Below are positions 43,105 through 51,150 of a stretch of DNA of 64,000 nucleotides, piece after piece; the first letter of the stretch is position 1, and the number at the start of each line of letters is the position of its first letter. The stretch covers positions 124,001 through 188,000 of the forward strand of contig NZ_JAMBOS010000006.1 of assembly GCF_023715705.1 (NCBI RefSeq). Reading direction: 5' to 3'. This DNA comes from Halalkalibacter oceani (GTDB lineage: Bacteria; Bacillota; Bacilli; Bacillales; Bacillaceae_D). The notes under the pieces are model-generated. The model did not search any database and was not told the DNA's origin. It saw only the letters and a program-made list of their open reading frames with translations. The position numbers were made by a program, and so were the translations under genes.

Positions 43105-44805
43105 ATGAAAAATGTAAACAAATATGCCAGAGGGTATTTCGTCCCGCCGGTAACAAGCATGAAATGGAGCGAGAAGGAATATATTACAGAGGCTCCGGTC
43201 TGGTGCAGTGTCGATTTGCGTGATGGAAACCAGGCGCTTGTCGTGCCAATGAGTCTGGAAGAGAAGCTGAAATATTTTCAATTATTAGTCGATATCGGCT
43301 TTAAAGAGATTGAGGTTGGCTTCCCGGCTGCTTCTGAAACAGAGTATGCGTTTTTACGGACACTGATTGAAGAAAATCTAATTCCAGATGATGTGACGAT
43401 TCAGGTGTTGACTCAGTCACGCGACCATATTATTAAGAAAACATTTGAATCGCTGCGCGGGGCGAACAAAGCGGTAGTCCATTTATATAATTCCACATCG
43501 GTCGCTCAGCGTGAGCAGGTCTTCCGCAAATCAAAAGAGGAAATTATCGAAATTGCCGTATCCGGCGCGAAGCTTCTTCAGAAATACGCGGCTGAAACCG
43601 AAGGGAACTTCATGTTCCAGTATTCGCCTGAAAGCTTTACCGGAACAGAAATGGAATTCGCGCTCGAGATCTGTAATCGCGTGCTTGATGTGTGGCAGCC
43701 TACCGCTGAACAGCCGGTGATTATCAATTTACCGGCGACGGTCTCGTTTTCAATGCCGCATGTGTACGCCAGTCAGATTGAGTATATGAGCGATAACTTG
43801 CATTTCCGCGAGAATGTCATTGTCTCTGTCCACCCTCACAATGACCGCGGGACAGGGGTCGCGGATGCCGAGCTGGCGATGCTTGCCGGGGCGCAGCGAG
43901 TCGAAGGAACACTATTTGGTAACGGTGAACGAACAGGGAATGTCGATATTGTTACGCTTGCGCTGAACATGTATTCACACGGTGTTGATCCGAAGCTGGA
44001 CTTCAGCAATATCCGTGAGATTATTGCAACGTATGAGCCATTAACTAGAATGAAGGTGCATGAGCGTCACCCTTATGGAGGCGATCTTGTCTTTACCGCT
44101 TTTTCCGGGTCGCATCAGGATGCGATCGCCAAAGGGATGAAATGGCGCGAGGATCATAAGAAGGATACATGGAATGTCCCGTACTTGTTAATTGATCCGA
44201 AGGACATCGGCCGCGAATACGAGGGTGACATCATTCGGATTAACAGCCAGTCGGGAAAGGGCGGCATCGGCTATGTGCTTGAGCAGCAATACGGCTTCGA
44301 CCTCCCGGCAAAGATGCGTGAGAACTTCGGCTACCGGATTAAGCAAGTATCAGACCGGCAGCATAAAGAACTGCTTCCGGGGGAGATTTACGATATTTAC
44401 TTAAAAGAATACGTCAATCTTACAGCACCGATCGAGTTTATCACATACAGCTTCACTCAGCACGATGACTTTGAAACGACCGTGCAAATGAAAAAGGATG
44501 GCCGTGTGGAAGAGATGAAGGGAAGTGGAAACGGACGTCTAGATGCGATCAGCAACGCCCTTCAGACGAAGCTCGGTATTCGCTACTCGAATTTGATCTA
44601 CAAGGAGCACGCCTTAGAAACTGGCTCAGAATCACGCGCGGCATCCTATGTTGGAATCACAGCCGAAGACGGCACGGTATATTGGGGCTGCGGAATTGAT
44701 GTTGATATTATGACCTCATCCGTCCGAGCACTGTTCAGTGCTGTAAACAAGCTGACTGAAGCTGCAACGGTGCAAAAGCAGGCCGCGGCAACTGCTAAAA
44801 TATAA
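43105..44805 (+). CDS. leuA: 2-isopropylmalate synthase (LeuA, long form)
   Basis: 566 residues: a TIM-barrel catalytic domain with CSVDLRDGNQALVVPM at the active site, HPHNDRGTGVADAELAMLAGAQ with the metal-binding His pair, then GNGERTGN, and a C-terminal regulatory domain for leucine feedback (from about 430). The length and opening are those of the LeuA2 form, larger than the LeuA of the usual Bacillus leuABCD operon. It condenses acetyl-CoA and 2-oxoisovalerate. AAAGGGTGG precedes the ATG; upstream codons of the open frame belong to the T-box leader. Monocistronic. Confidence 0.95.
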   Translation: MKNVNKYARGYFVPPVTSMKWSEKEYITEAPVWCSVDLRDGNQALVVPMSLEEKLKYFQLLVDIGFKEIEVGFPAASETEYAFLRTLIEENLIPDDVTIQVLTQSRDHIIKKTFESLRGANKAVVHLYNSTSVAQREQVFRKSKEEIIEIAVSGAKLLQKYAAETEGNFMFQYSPESFTGTEMEFALEICNRVLDVWQPTAEQPVIINLPATVSFSMPHVYASQIEYMSDNLHFRENVIVSVHPHNDRGTGVADAELAMLAGAQRVEGTLFGNGERTGNVDIVTLALNMYSHGVDPKLDFSNIREIIATYEPLTRMKVHERHPYGGDLVFTAFSGSHQDAIAKGMKWREDHKKDTWNVPYLLIDPKDIGREYEGDIIRINSQSGKGGIGYVLEQQYGFDLPAKMRENFGYRIKQVSDRQHKELLPGEIYDIYLKEYVNLTAPIEFITYSFTQHDDFETTVQMKKDGRVEEMKGSGNGRLDAISNALQTKLGIRYSNLIYKEHALETGSESRAASYVGITAEDGTVYWGCGIDVDIMTSSVRALFSAVNKLTEAATVQKQAAATAKI

Positions 44806-44828
44806 CGATTTTTCGCCTTTGTTCGCAG

Positions 44829-44865
44829 GCCGTCTAAGAGGAGAACTGATCTCCTCTTAGACGGC
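44829..44865 (+). terminator. Hairpin after leuA
   Basis: GCCGTCTAAGAGGAGA (44829-44844) and TCTCCTCTTAGACGGC (44850-44865) form a perfect 16-bp stem. No T run, so it may act as a 3'-end stabiliser. Confidence 0.65.
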
Positions 44866-44970
44866 CCGCGCATTGCATAAGCTTGGCCCGGCTCAATAAT
44901 AAGAAGTTGAGTTTTTAGGCATTAAGTGATATATTACATATTAAATTGACGAAAGAGAGGGGAGACGTTT

Positions 44971-46008
44971 TTGGCATCGTTTAAAATTGGGATTACGCGG
45001 GATTTTCTAAATCCGGACGGGGAATTGAAGGCGGATATCGGCCTTGATTTACTTGATCAGCACCCGCAGATCGAATACGAATTTTTCAAAGAATATAAGA
45101 GTGTCGTAACGCCGGATCAACTATTGGGGTACGATGCGGTGATCAGCCTGTATCCAAGCTATACGAAGGAATCCTTCAAGGGTGTGACGCGGCTGGCGGC
45201 GATTGCCCGGGCAGGAGTCGGCTATAACAATGTCGATTTAGCAGCCTGTACCGAGTCTGACATTATCTGTTTTACTGCCCCGAAAGCAGTACGGAGACCG
45301 ATGGCTGTTTCAATATTGACATTTTTGCTCACGTTGAGCTCGCGGGTGATGGAAAAAGACCGGATTGTCCGTCAGGGAACGTGGGAGGAGACGCCGAATT
45401 ACATGGGAATCGGCCTTGTCAACAAAGTGGTCGGCTCGGTTGGACTCGGAGGAATTGCGCGGGAATTCTTTTCTATCGCCAAGCCATTAAAGTTCAAGGC
45501 GATCGCTTATGACCCTTATGTTTCACCAGAGGAAGCGCAGGCGCTCGGAGTCGAACTCGTTGAATTGGATGCGTTGTTGCAGCAGGCTGATTTTGTCAGT
45601 GTCAGTTGTCCGTTGCTTGATTCTACCTACCATTTAATTGGTGAGCGGGAGCTTTCCTTGATGAAGCCGACGGCGTTTTTAATTAATACTTCGCGTGGTC
45701 CGGTCATCGACCAGCAGGCACTCACCGTTTGCCTCGAGGAACGCCGGATTCAAGGTGCAGCACTTGATGTGTTTGAAACGGAGCCGCTTGATCCGGATGA
45801 TCGATTAACCCGGCTTGATAATGTCGTACTCGCCCCGCATGCGATTGGTTTTACCGATGAATTATTCCGCGGACTTGGCGAAGAGGATATTCGTGGGCTT
45901 ATCCGTCTTTCCCAGGGGCTTATTCCAGACAGCGTCGTCAACCCGGCAGCATTAACTCGTCCGGGCTTTCAGCAAAAACTCGCACGCTATCAAGCTACGA
46001 AACGATAA
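44971..46008 (+). CDS. NAD-dependent 2-hydroxyacid dehydrogenase
   Basis: 345 residues of the D-isomer-specific family: IARAGVGYNNVDL in the substrate domain, the nucleotide motif VGSVGLGGIAREFF, NTSRGPVIDQQAL with the active-site Arg, E in DVFETEPLD, and H in LAPHAIGFT. It reduces a 2-keto acid or oxidises the 2-hydroxyacid in the cytosol. The start is TTG with AGAGGGGAG upstream. The HpaI-type aldolase follows after 35 bases, with a cre-like site in the gap. Together they suggest catabolism of a sugar-derived acid. Confidence 0.9.
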   Translation: MASFKIGITRDFLNPDGELKADIGLDLLDQHPQIEYEFFKEYKSVVTPDQLLGYDAVISLYPSYTKESFKGVTRLAAIARAGVGYNNVDLAACTESDIICFTAPKAVRRPMAVSILTFLLTLSSRVMEKDRIVRQGTWEETPNYMGIGLVNKVVGSVGLGGIAREFFSIAKPLKFKAIAYDPYVSPEEAQALGVELVELDALLQQADFVSVSCPLLDSTYHLIGERELSLMKPTAFLINTSRGPVIDQQALTVCLEERRIQGAALDVFETEPLDPDDRLTRLDNVVLAPHAIGFTDELFRGLGEEDIRGLIRLSQGLIPDSVVNPAALTRPGFQQKLARYQATKR

Positions 46009-46010
46009 TT

Positions 46011-46024
46011 TGAAAGCGTTTACG
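46011..46024. promoter_or_regulatory. cre-like CcpA site between dehydrogenase and aldolase
   Basis: TGAAAGCGTTTACG, 13 of 14 matches to TGWAANCGNTNWCA. It overlaps the region ahead of the aldolase ribosome binding site and could act as a roadblock or at a local promoter. Confidence 0.65.
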
Positions 46025-46043
46025 AAGAAAAGGAGCCAGAATA

Positions 46044-46823
46044 ATGAGAAAAAATCATGTGAAAGAAGCACTTGCAGCAGGGAAAACGGCGATTGGCACG
46101 ATGGTGTTTGAATTTAATACTCCAGGAGTCGCCGCGATTTTGGAGCAGACCGGAGCGGATTTTGTTATCTATGATATGGAGCATAGCGGCATTGGAATGG
46201 ACTCGATGCGCCAGCTAATGAGCTATAATCGGGGTGCTTCCATTCTTCCTTTCGTCCGGGTGCCGGATAGCCAGTATAGCCATTTGAGCCGAATTCTCGA
46301 TATCGGGGCGCTGGGGCTGATGATTCCTTTTGTTGAAACAAAGGAACAGGCAAAACGCATTATCGATGCAACCAAATATGGTCCGCTTGGCAAAAGAGGG
46401 ACAGCCTTCAGCCTTGCCCACGATGATTTTATTGGTGGAGACATTTCAGCGAAAATGAAACGAAGCAATCAGGAGACATTAATCATCGCTCAAATCGAGA
46501 ATGAAACCGGGCTTGGCAATGTCGAGGAAATCACGGCAACGGAGGGTGTTGATGTCGTCTTTGTCGGAAACCTCGATCTCTCGCAATCTATGGGAATTAG
46601 CGGGCAATACGATCACCCGCGTTTACTTCAGGCGATGGAGCATGTCGTCGAAGTTTGCGAGAAGCACGGCAAAGCAGCAGGCTGTTTTGTCGCGGACGTG
46701 GAAGCGGCGATTTACTGGAAAGAAAAAGGCTACCGTTTTATCGCTTATTCAGGCGACGTCTGGCTGTACCAGCAGGCCGTAAAGCAGGGGATTGCTGCGA
46801 TTCGCAATTCTCGTCATAAATGA
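46044..46823 (+). CDS. HpcH/HpaI family 2-keto-3-deoxy acid aldolase
   Basis: 259 residues of class II (metal-dependent) aldolase: FVIYDMEHSGIGMD at the substrate loop, IGALGLMIPFVETKEQA with the metal-binding Glu, KYGPLGKRG, IAQIENETGL with the second metal-binding Glu, and a closing DVWLYQQAVKQG. Family members (GarL, RhmA, HpaI) cleave 2-keto-3-deoxy acids to pyruvate and an aldehyde. With a galactarate-dehydratase-like and a xylonate-dehydratase gene in the window, cleavage of such products is likely but unproven. AAGGAGCCAG precedes the ATG. Confidence 0.92.
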   Translation: MRKNHVKEALAAGKTAIGTMVFEFNTPGVAAILEQTGADFVIYDMEHSGIGMDSMRQLMSYNRGASILPFVRVPDSQYSHLSRILDIGALGLMIPFVETKEQAKRIIDATKYGPLGKRGTAFSLAHDDFIGGDISAKMKRSNQETLIIAQIENETGLGNVEEITATEGVDVVFVGNLDLSQSMGISGQYDHPRLLQAMEHVVEVCEKHGKAAGCFVADVEAAIYWKEKGYRFIAYSGDVWLYQQAVKQGIAAIRNSRHK

Positions 46824-46834
46824 AGTCCGGCATA

Positions 46835-48244
46835 CTACCTTTTTCGGGGGGTGAAATTCGCCTCTAGTAAGGCCCAGTTTTGCGGATAAGGATAGCCCAG
46901 CGCCCAGTAGCTGACTCCACGTAGTTGAAACTCTTTAATTAGGTCAAATTTCGTCTGGGCGCTGCGGGCATCCTCAAACCAAACCTCATGAGCCTGCCCG
47001 CTTTCATCCGTATAACGGAAAAAGGGAGCCTGGGTATCTGCATCATATTGGATAGGCGCGCGATAACGAATTGCCCGTTGCACAGCTTCCTGCGGGCTGA
47101 ACGTTTCCGCTTCCTGGCCCTCGACATGGGGGAGGAGCCAGTCACGCGCATAAATTTGAAATCCTAAAAAAATCTTCTCAGCTGGCATGACAGATAACGC
47201 ATATTCAACGACCTGTCTCATATTGGATAGTGGCGAGATCGCTTGAGGCGGACCAAGCCGGTAGCCCCATTCATAAGTCATTAATATGACGAAATCAACG
47301 ATCCGGCCATGGGCCTCATAATCATGAGCCTCATAGAGCAGGCCGGCCTGACCGGCACTTGTTTTCGGGGCGACGGCGGTTGAAACAAAATAACCATCCG
47401 GATGAAGGCGGGCAACAACCCGCTCGAGAAATTGGTTATACAATTCTCGGTCATCAGGCAGAACATTTTCAAAATCGACATTTATACCGCTATATCCTTT
47501 TTCTCGCATAATCGTCACAATGTTGGTCAGCAGCCGCTCCTGCAAATCAGTGTTCGCCAAAATCGTGTGAGCTAAATTGGAACCTGCTTCGGTTGATGTG
47601 AAATTGGTAACGGCCATCATCGGTATCACTTGATTTTCCCAGGCTGCTGCGATTGTCAGCTCATCCTCAACCGGCTCAAGCTCTCCCGTTTCCGTTATCA
47701 TATAAGCGAATGGACTCATATACGTAAGCAAAGGACTGAGGGAGGCGATAGTCCGGGCCGCATCCTGATCCTCTTGATAGGTGTACGCGTTGACTTCAAT
47801 GACCGGTCGCGGCCGAGGAATCAGCAAAGGGGAACCCGGGTAAATCAAATTTGCTTCGGAAAGCTGGTTTTCAGCTACAAGCGCTTCGACTGTCGTACCA
47901 AAATGGTTGGCAATATGGGAAAGTGTATCGTGAGGCTGAACGATATAGTGAACAGGTGGAATAATCAGTGTTTCTCCGGGGTAAAGCAGATTGGGATTCA
48001 ATGACGGGTTGGCGATAATGATTGCCTGGGCCGAGACCCCGTATTGTGCGGCAATCGTCGAAAGCGTATCACCAGGCTTAATGACATAGGAGCTTCCAGC
48101 CGCAGGAATAATCAGCGTCTGACCGTTAACGAGCTGGTTTGGGTCCTCGAGTTGGTTCAGCTCGATGATCGTCTGAATGTTCACATTGTAATAGCCGGCA
48201 ATTTGCCAGAGCGTCTCTCCGCCCCATACGACATGAATGACCAT
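46835..48244 (-). CDS. Spore cortex GH18 glycosidase with three LysM domains
   Basis: 469 residues: three LysM modules (about 1-47, 50-95 and 97-142, each ending LIIP or LLIP) followed by a GH18 barrel. The catalytic segment is SGINVDFENV with the terminal acidic Glu, as in YaaH/SleL, which trims cortex fragments in germinating spores as an N-acetylglucosaminidase. YaaH has two LysM modules; this has three. No signal peptide, as expected for a coat-associated protein made in the mother cell. ATG at 48244 follows GGAGGGG; the longer open frame is not needed. The sigma-E-like promoter upstream supports the role. Confidence 0.92.
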   Translation of the reverse strand: MVIHVVWGGETLWQIAGYYNVNIQTIIELNQLEDPNQLVNGQTLIIPAAGSSYVIKPGDTLSTIAAQYGVSAQAIIIANPSLNPNLLYPGETLIIPPVHYIVQPHDTLSHIANHFGTTVEALVAENQLSEANLIYPGSPLLIPRPRPVIEVNAYTYQEDQDAARTIASLSPLLTYMSPFAYMITETGELEPVEDELTIAAAWENQVIPMMAVTNFTSTEAGSNLAHTILANTDLQERLLTNIVTIMREKGYSGINVDFENVLPDDRELYNQFLERVVARLHPDGYFVSTAVAPKTSAGQAGLLYEAHDYEAHGRIVDFVILMTYEWGYRLGPPQAISPLSNMRQVVEYALSVMPAEKIFLGFQIYARDWLLPHVEGQEAETFSPQEAVQRAIRYRAPIQYDADTQAPFFRYTDESGQAHEVWFEDARSAQTKFDLIKEFQLRGVSYWALGYPYPQNWALLEANFTPRKR

Positions 48245-48272
48245 AGCAGCCCCTCCATCAAGATTATGGTCT

Positions 48273-48301
48273 ACTATATGCTGCATTCTACAAAATATGA
48301 C
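48273..48301 (-). promoter_or_regulatory. Sigma-E-like promoter of LysM-GH18 gene
   Basis: Minus strand: GTCATATT (48301-48294), matching the sigma-E -35 pattern GKMATATT fully; 13 bases; CATATAGT (48280-48273), six of eight to CATACAMT. Fits mother-cell expression during sporulation. Confidence 0.7.
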
Positions 48302-48335
48302 AGTCATAATTTGTCCACATTCTCATAAAAAAACC

Positions 48336-48364
48336 TTGACATTTCTGTGAACGATCGCTATGAT
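48336..48364 (+). promoter_or_regulatory. Strong sigma-A promoter of MFS leader
   Basis: TTGACA, 17 bases, TATGAT. The start near 48371 places the three-codon leader frame 26 bases into the transcript. Confidence 0.85.
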
Positions 48365-48392
48365 TATGATGATTACAAGCCGGAAGGGTGGT

Positions 48393-48504
48393 TACCATGA
48401 TCTACTAATCCTATTGAAGAAGAGATTATTAATCTTCTAAATGAAAAAAGACAGTCGCGCTTGCGTTTGTCGTTTTTTGAATAGGATTGGATAAAATCAT
48501 GGTA
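48393..48504 (+). promoter_or_regulatory. Candidate attenuator with three-codon leader frame before MFS exporter
   Basis: GGAAGGGTGG (48382-48391) precedes ATG ATC TAC TAA (48397-48408), a Met-Ile-Tyr frame. TACCATGAT (48393-48401) pairs with ATCATGGTA (48496-48504), and AATCCTATT (48407-48415) with AATAGGATT (48480-48488). Enclosed are a small hairpin (48418-48438) and a terminator, GACA (48450-48453) with TGTC (48468-48471), extended inside, and T6 at 48473-48478. Translation of the mini-frame would open both outer stems. Ribosome-sensing attenuation is inferred. Confidence 0.6.
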
Positions 48505-48528
48505 TTTTTCATATAGCTGATAAATCAT

Positions 48529-48553
48529 AAGCCTTTTTTTGCATGAAAGGCTT
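48529..48553 (+). promoter_or_regulatory. Second leader hairpin before MFS exporter
   Basis: AAGCCTTT (48529-48536) pairs with AAAGGCTT (48546-48553). Lies between the attenuator and the gene; function unclear. Confidence 0.4.
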
Positions 48554-48641
48554 GTCTCTTATAGTGCTGTATATACGCATGGTTGTCCTCCTGTTCAGAA
48601 ATGATAAGGAGTTTTTTTATTTTATTCACCTGGAGGAGCCA

Positions 48642-50087
48642 ATGAACCCTACTATGAAGACGAAGCCGATCCTGATCACGTTTATGATCGGGGCATTCTT
48701 TGCTATTTTAAACGAAACATTGCTCAATATTGCGTTGACGGAATTGATGGCTGTTTTTTCGATTGAGACTCACACGGTCCAATGGATGGTGACCGGATTT
48801 ATGCTCGTCATGGGAGTATTAATGCCTGTTTCCGCTTTGTTGATTCAATGGTTTACGACAAGACAAATGTTTATCGGGGTCATGTCGATCTTTTTACTCG
48901 GGACGACGATCGCCGCCTGCGCCCTTAACTTTCCGATGCTGCTTGTTGGCCGGATGGTCCAGGCCGTTGGAACGGGGCTGTTAATCCCGGTTATTTTTAA
49001 TGCTTTGCTGTTAATCTATCCAGTCGAAGTGCGCGGGAAGATCCTGGGGACATTCGGTCTTGTGATTATGTTCGCCCCGGCGCTCGGACCGACGTTATCA
49101 GGTGTGATCGTTGATTTGCTTGGCTGGCGCTGGTTATTCATCTCTGTTATCCCGTTTGCCATTTTCTCGATTTTATTCGCGTTGAAATATTTACAAAATG
49201 TCGGAGAGGTGACCCGACCGAAAGCCGATATTCTTTCGATTGTCCTCTCAAGCATCGGAATCGGTGGAATTGTGTATGCGTTTAGCAGCGCCGGAGAAAG
49301 TGGACAAGGGTTTACGTCGACAGCCGTGCTGGTGATCATTGTGATCAGCCTGCTGTCGCTGATTTTCTTCGTCCGGCGTCAGCTTAGGCTGGAGGAACCG
49401 CTTCTTGACGTTCGTGTCTTCACGTATCGCAATTATGCCCAGGGCGTTACCGTGTTTGTCATTGTTGTCATGGCAATGTTCGCCTCTGAGATCATCATGC
49501 CAATGTATTTACAAGGCCCTCTCGGCTTTTCTGCGAAACTTGCCGGGTTACTGCTTTTACCGGGAGCGTTGTTAAGCGGACTGCTGTCTCCAGTGATGGG
49601 CACGTTGTTTGACCGCTTTGGTCCGAGAAAACTGATTATACCGGGTTCGACTGTCTTAGTCGCGGTAATGATTTTCTTCAGCACGATTGACCCGTCGCTT
49701 TCGGCGTGGACTTTTATGCTCGTCTATTTGGTGCTGATGGTGGCGATAACCTCAATCATGATGCCGGCAGAAACGAATGCGTTAAATGATTTACCTGTAC
49801 ATTTATATCCACATGGTACAGCGATTGCGACCACGATGCAGCCGATTGCTGGAGCGCTCGGTGTTTCGATTTTTGTTAGTATCGTGTCACAGGGTAGCAA
49901 CCGTTTTATTGAATCCCAGACCGGACCGGTCACCCAGCAGATGCTTGATGAAGCAATGACAATCGGCGTTCACCATGCCTACTGGTTTGCGATTGCGTTA
50001 AGCGTCACGGCGTTATTCATCGCGCTATTTATGAAAAAAGCAATCAGTCCGGATGGCGGGCAGCAGCAGGGAGGCGCCCTTCATTAA
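48642..50087 (+). CDS. DHA2-family MFS drug exporter (EmrB/QacA type)
   Basis: 481 residues with 14 hydrophobic spans. FAILNETLLNIALTELM with the acidic residue in TM1 and WMVTGFMLVMGVLMP in TM2 are typical of EmrB/LmrB/Mdt-type proton-driven multidrug pumps, and VGTGLLIPVIFNALLL carries motif C-like features. It should export hydrophobic antimicrobials from the membrane. TGGAGGAG lies before the ATG at 48642; earlier in-frame codons lie in the leader. The structured leader suggests induction by an inhibitor of translation. Confidence 0.92.
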   Translation: MNPTMKTKPILITFMIGAFFAILNETLLNIALTELMAVFSIETHTVQWMVTGFMLVMGVLMPVSALLIQWFTTRQMFIGVMSIFLLGTTIAACALNFPMLLVGRMVQAVGTGLLIPVIFNALLLIYPVEVRGKILGTFGLVIMFAPALGPTLSGVIVDLLGWRWLFISVIPFAIFSILFALKYLQNVGEVTRPKADILSIVLSSIGIGGIVYAFSSAGESGQGFTSTAVLVIIVISLLSLIFFVRRQLRLEEPLLDVRVFTYRNYAQGVTVFVIVVMAMFASEIIMPMYLQGPLGFSAKLAGLLLLPGALLSGLLSPVMGTLFDRFGPRKLIIPGSTVLVAVMIFFSTIDPSLSAWTFMLVYLVLMVAITSIMMPAETNALNDLPVHLYPHGTAIATTMQPIAGALGVSIFVSIVSQGSNRFIESQTGPVTQQMLDEAMTIGVHHAYWFAIALSVTALFIALFMKKAISPDGGQQQGGALH

Positions 50088-50112
50088 GCAGCAACCTGAT
50101 TATAGACAACTT

Positions 50113-50149
50113 GCCCAGAAAGGAGCCTAGCTTCTCCTTTCTGGGCTTT
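50113..50149 (+). terminator. Rho-independent terminator of MFS gene
   Basis: GCCCAGAAAGGAG (50113-50125) pairs perfectly with CTCCTTTCTGGGC (50133-50145), then T residues. Confidence 0.9.
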
Positions 50150-50251
50150 TTCTGTTGCTTGGCAGGAAATAATCATCATTTGCAGCTCATATATATAGAA
50201 AAGGTTTTTTACAACAGGAGGAAACTCCATTGAATGGAAAGAGGTGCTTTT

Positions 50252-50323
50252 ATGGATCATGAAATGAGGGAGCAAGGGAAGGGCCCTATTCCGCAGCCGA
50301 TCCGAAGTGAACGAAAACTCTAA
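50252..50323 (+). CDS. Possible 23-aa mini-gene upstream of lysE
   Basis: AAAGAGGTG lies six bases before an ATG opening a 23-codon frame rich in Arg, Glu and Pro. It ends exactly where the lysE promoter -35 begins. It may be a real micropeptide or chance; no homologue was recognised. Confidence 0.25.
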   Translation: MDHEMREQGKGPIPQPIRSERKL

Positions 50324-50352
50324 TTGAAAGAGATAACGTTTAGCGTTATAGT
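50324..50352 (+). promoter_or_regulatory. lysE promoter with repressor-type operator in the spacer
   Basis: TTGAAA, 17 bases, TATAGT. The inverted repeat ATAACG-TTTAG-CGTTAT (50333-50349) fills the space between -35 and -10, the usual position for a TetR-type operator. No regulator gene is adjacent. Confidence 0.65.
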
Positions 50353-50383
50353 TTAGGTTTAAATGATGATAGGGAGGGGTTAG

Positions 50384-51016
50384 ATGCTTTCATCTCTATT
50401 GCTATTTTCAATTACAAGTTTTCTTTTGATCATAGTCCCGGGGCCAGACACAGCAGTGATTACAAGGAATACGATTGTCCATCAGAAATCAGGTGGATTT
50501 AAAACCTTAATAGGGACACTCCTTGCTATAAGTGTCCATACTATAGCATCCATTGTAGGTTTATCAGCGATTATTATGCAATCAGCTATGGCATTCATGA
50601 TTTTTAAGTATGTGGGTGCCATTTACCTCGTATACTTAGGAATAAAAGCTTTATTATCAATGAAAAAGGAAGAGGAGAGTTTAGGTGAAAAGATACCAAA
50701 TAGCGCACAGGGTAAACAAAAATCTCTCATGGTCCAAGGATTCCTGGCTAATATATTAAACCCTAAAGTGACAATTTTCTATCTGGCGTTTCTTCCTCAA
50801 TTTATTACCCCTCAAACGGATACGTTAATGACATTCTTTGTGCTTGGTGCAGTATATTTGTTAATAAAACTTGCTTGGTTTACAGTATACATTTATGTCA
50901 TAAACCTAGTTCGTGTTTGGATGAGGAAAGAAGGTGTTAAAAAGGCAATGGAGGGCTTAAGTGGAGCGATTTTTATTATCTTTGGACTCCGTTTAGCTTT
51001 GGAAGAACCTAAATAA
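50384..51016 (+). CDS. LysE/RhtB family exporter
   Basis: 210 residues, six hydrophobic spans. The family start LIIVPGPDTAVITRNTI and the mid-protein NPKVTIFYLAFLPQF are diagnostic. Exports an amino acid or small metabolite. More AT-rich than its neighbours. GGGAGGGG precedes the ATG. The operator-containing promoter at 50324 suggests it is induced by its substrate through an unlinked repressor. Confidence 0.92.
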   Translation: MLSSLLLFSITSFLLIIVPGPDTAVITRNTIVHQKSGGFKTLIGTLLAISVHTIASIVGLSAIIMQSAMAFMIFKYVGAIYLVYLGIKALLSMKKEEESLGEKIPNSAQGKQKSLMVQGFLANILNPKVTIFYLAFLPQFITPQTDTLMTFFVLGAVYLLIKLAWFTVYIYVINLVRVWMRKEGVKKAMEGLSGAIFIIFGLRLALEEPK

Positions 51017-51111
51017 TTTTTTAATAAAAGGGAGCAGGTTAATTTTCCGCTGTCGGTTTGTGTAGAAAATAATTTTTGGTAAACTTTGGAATCTGTTGAA
51101 TTCACGATGTT

Positions 51112-51150
51112 AGGGATGTTCCTCCAAATGGAAGAACATCCCTCTACTTT
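51112..51150. terminator. Bidirectional terminator between lysE and uxaA-like gene
   Basis: AGGGATGTTC (51112-51121) pairs with GAACATCCCT (51134-51143); T run on the plus strand, A-rich on the minus strand exit. Confidence 0.8.
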
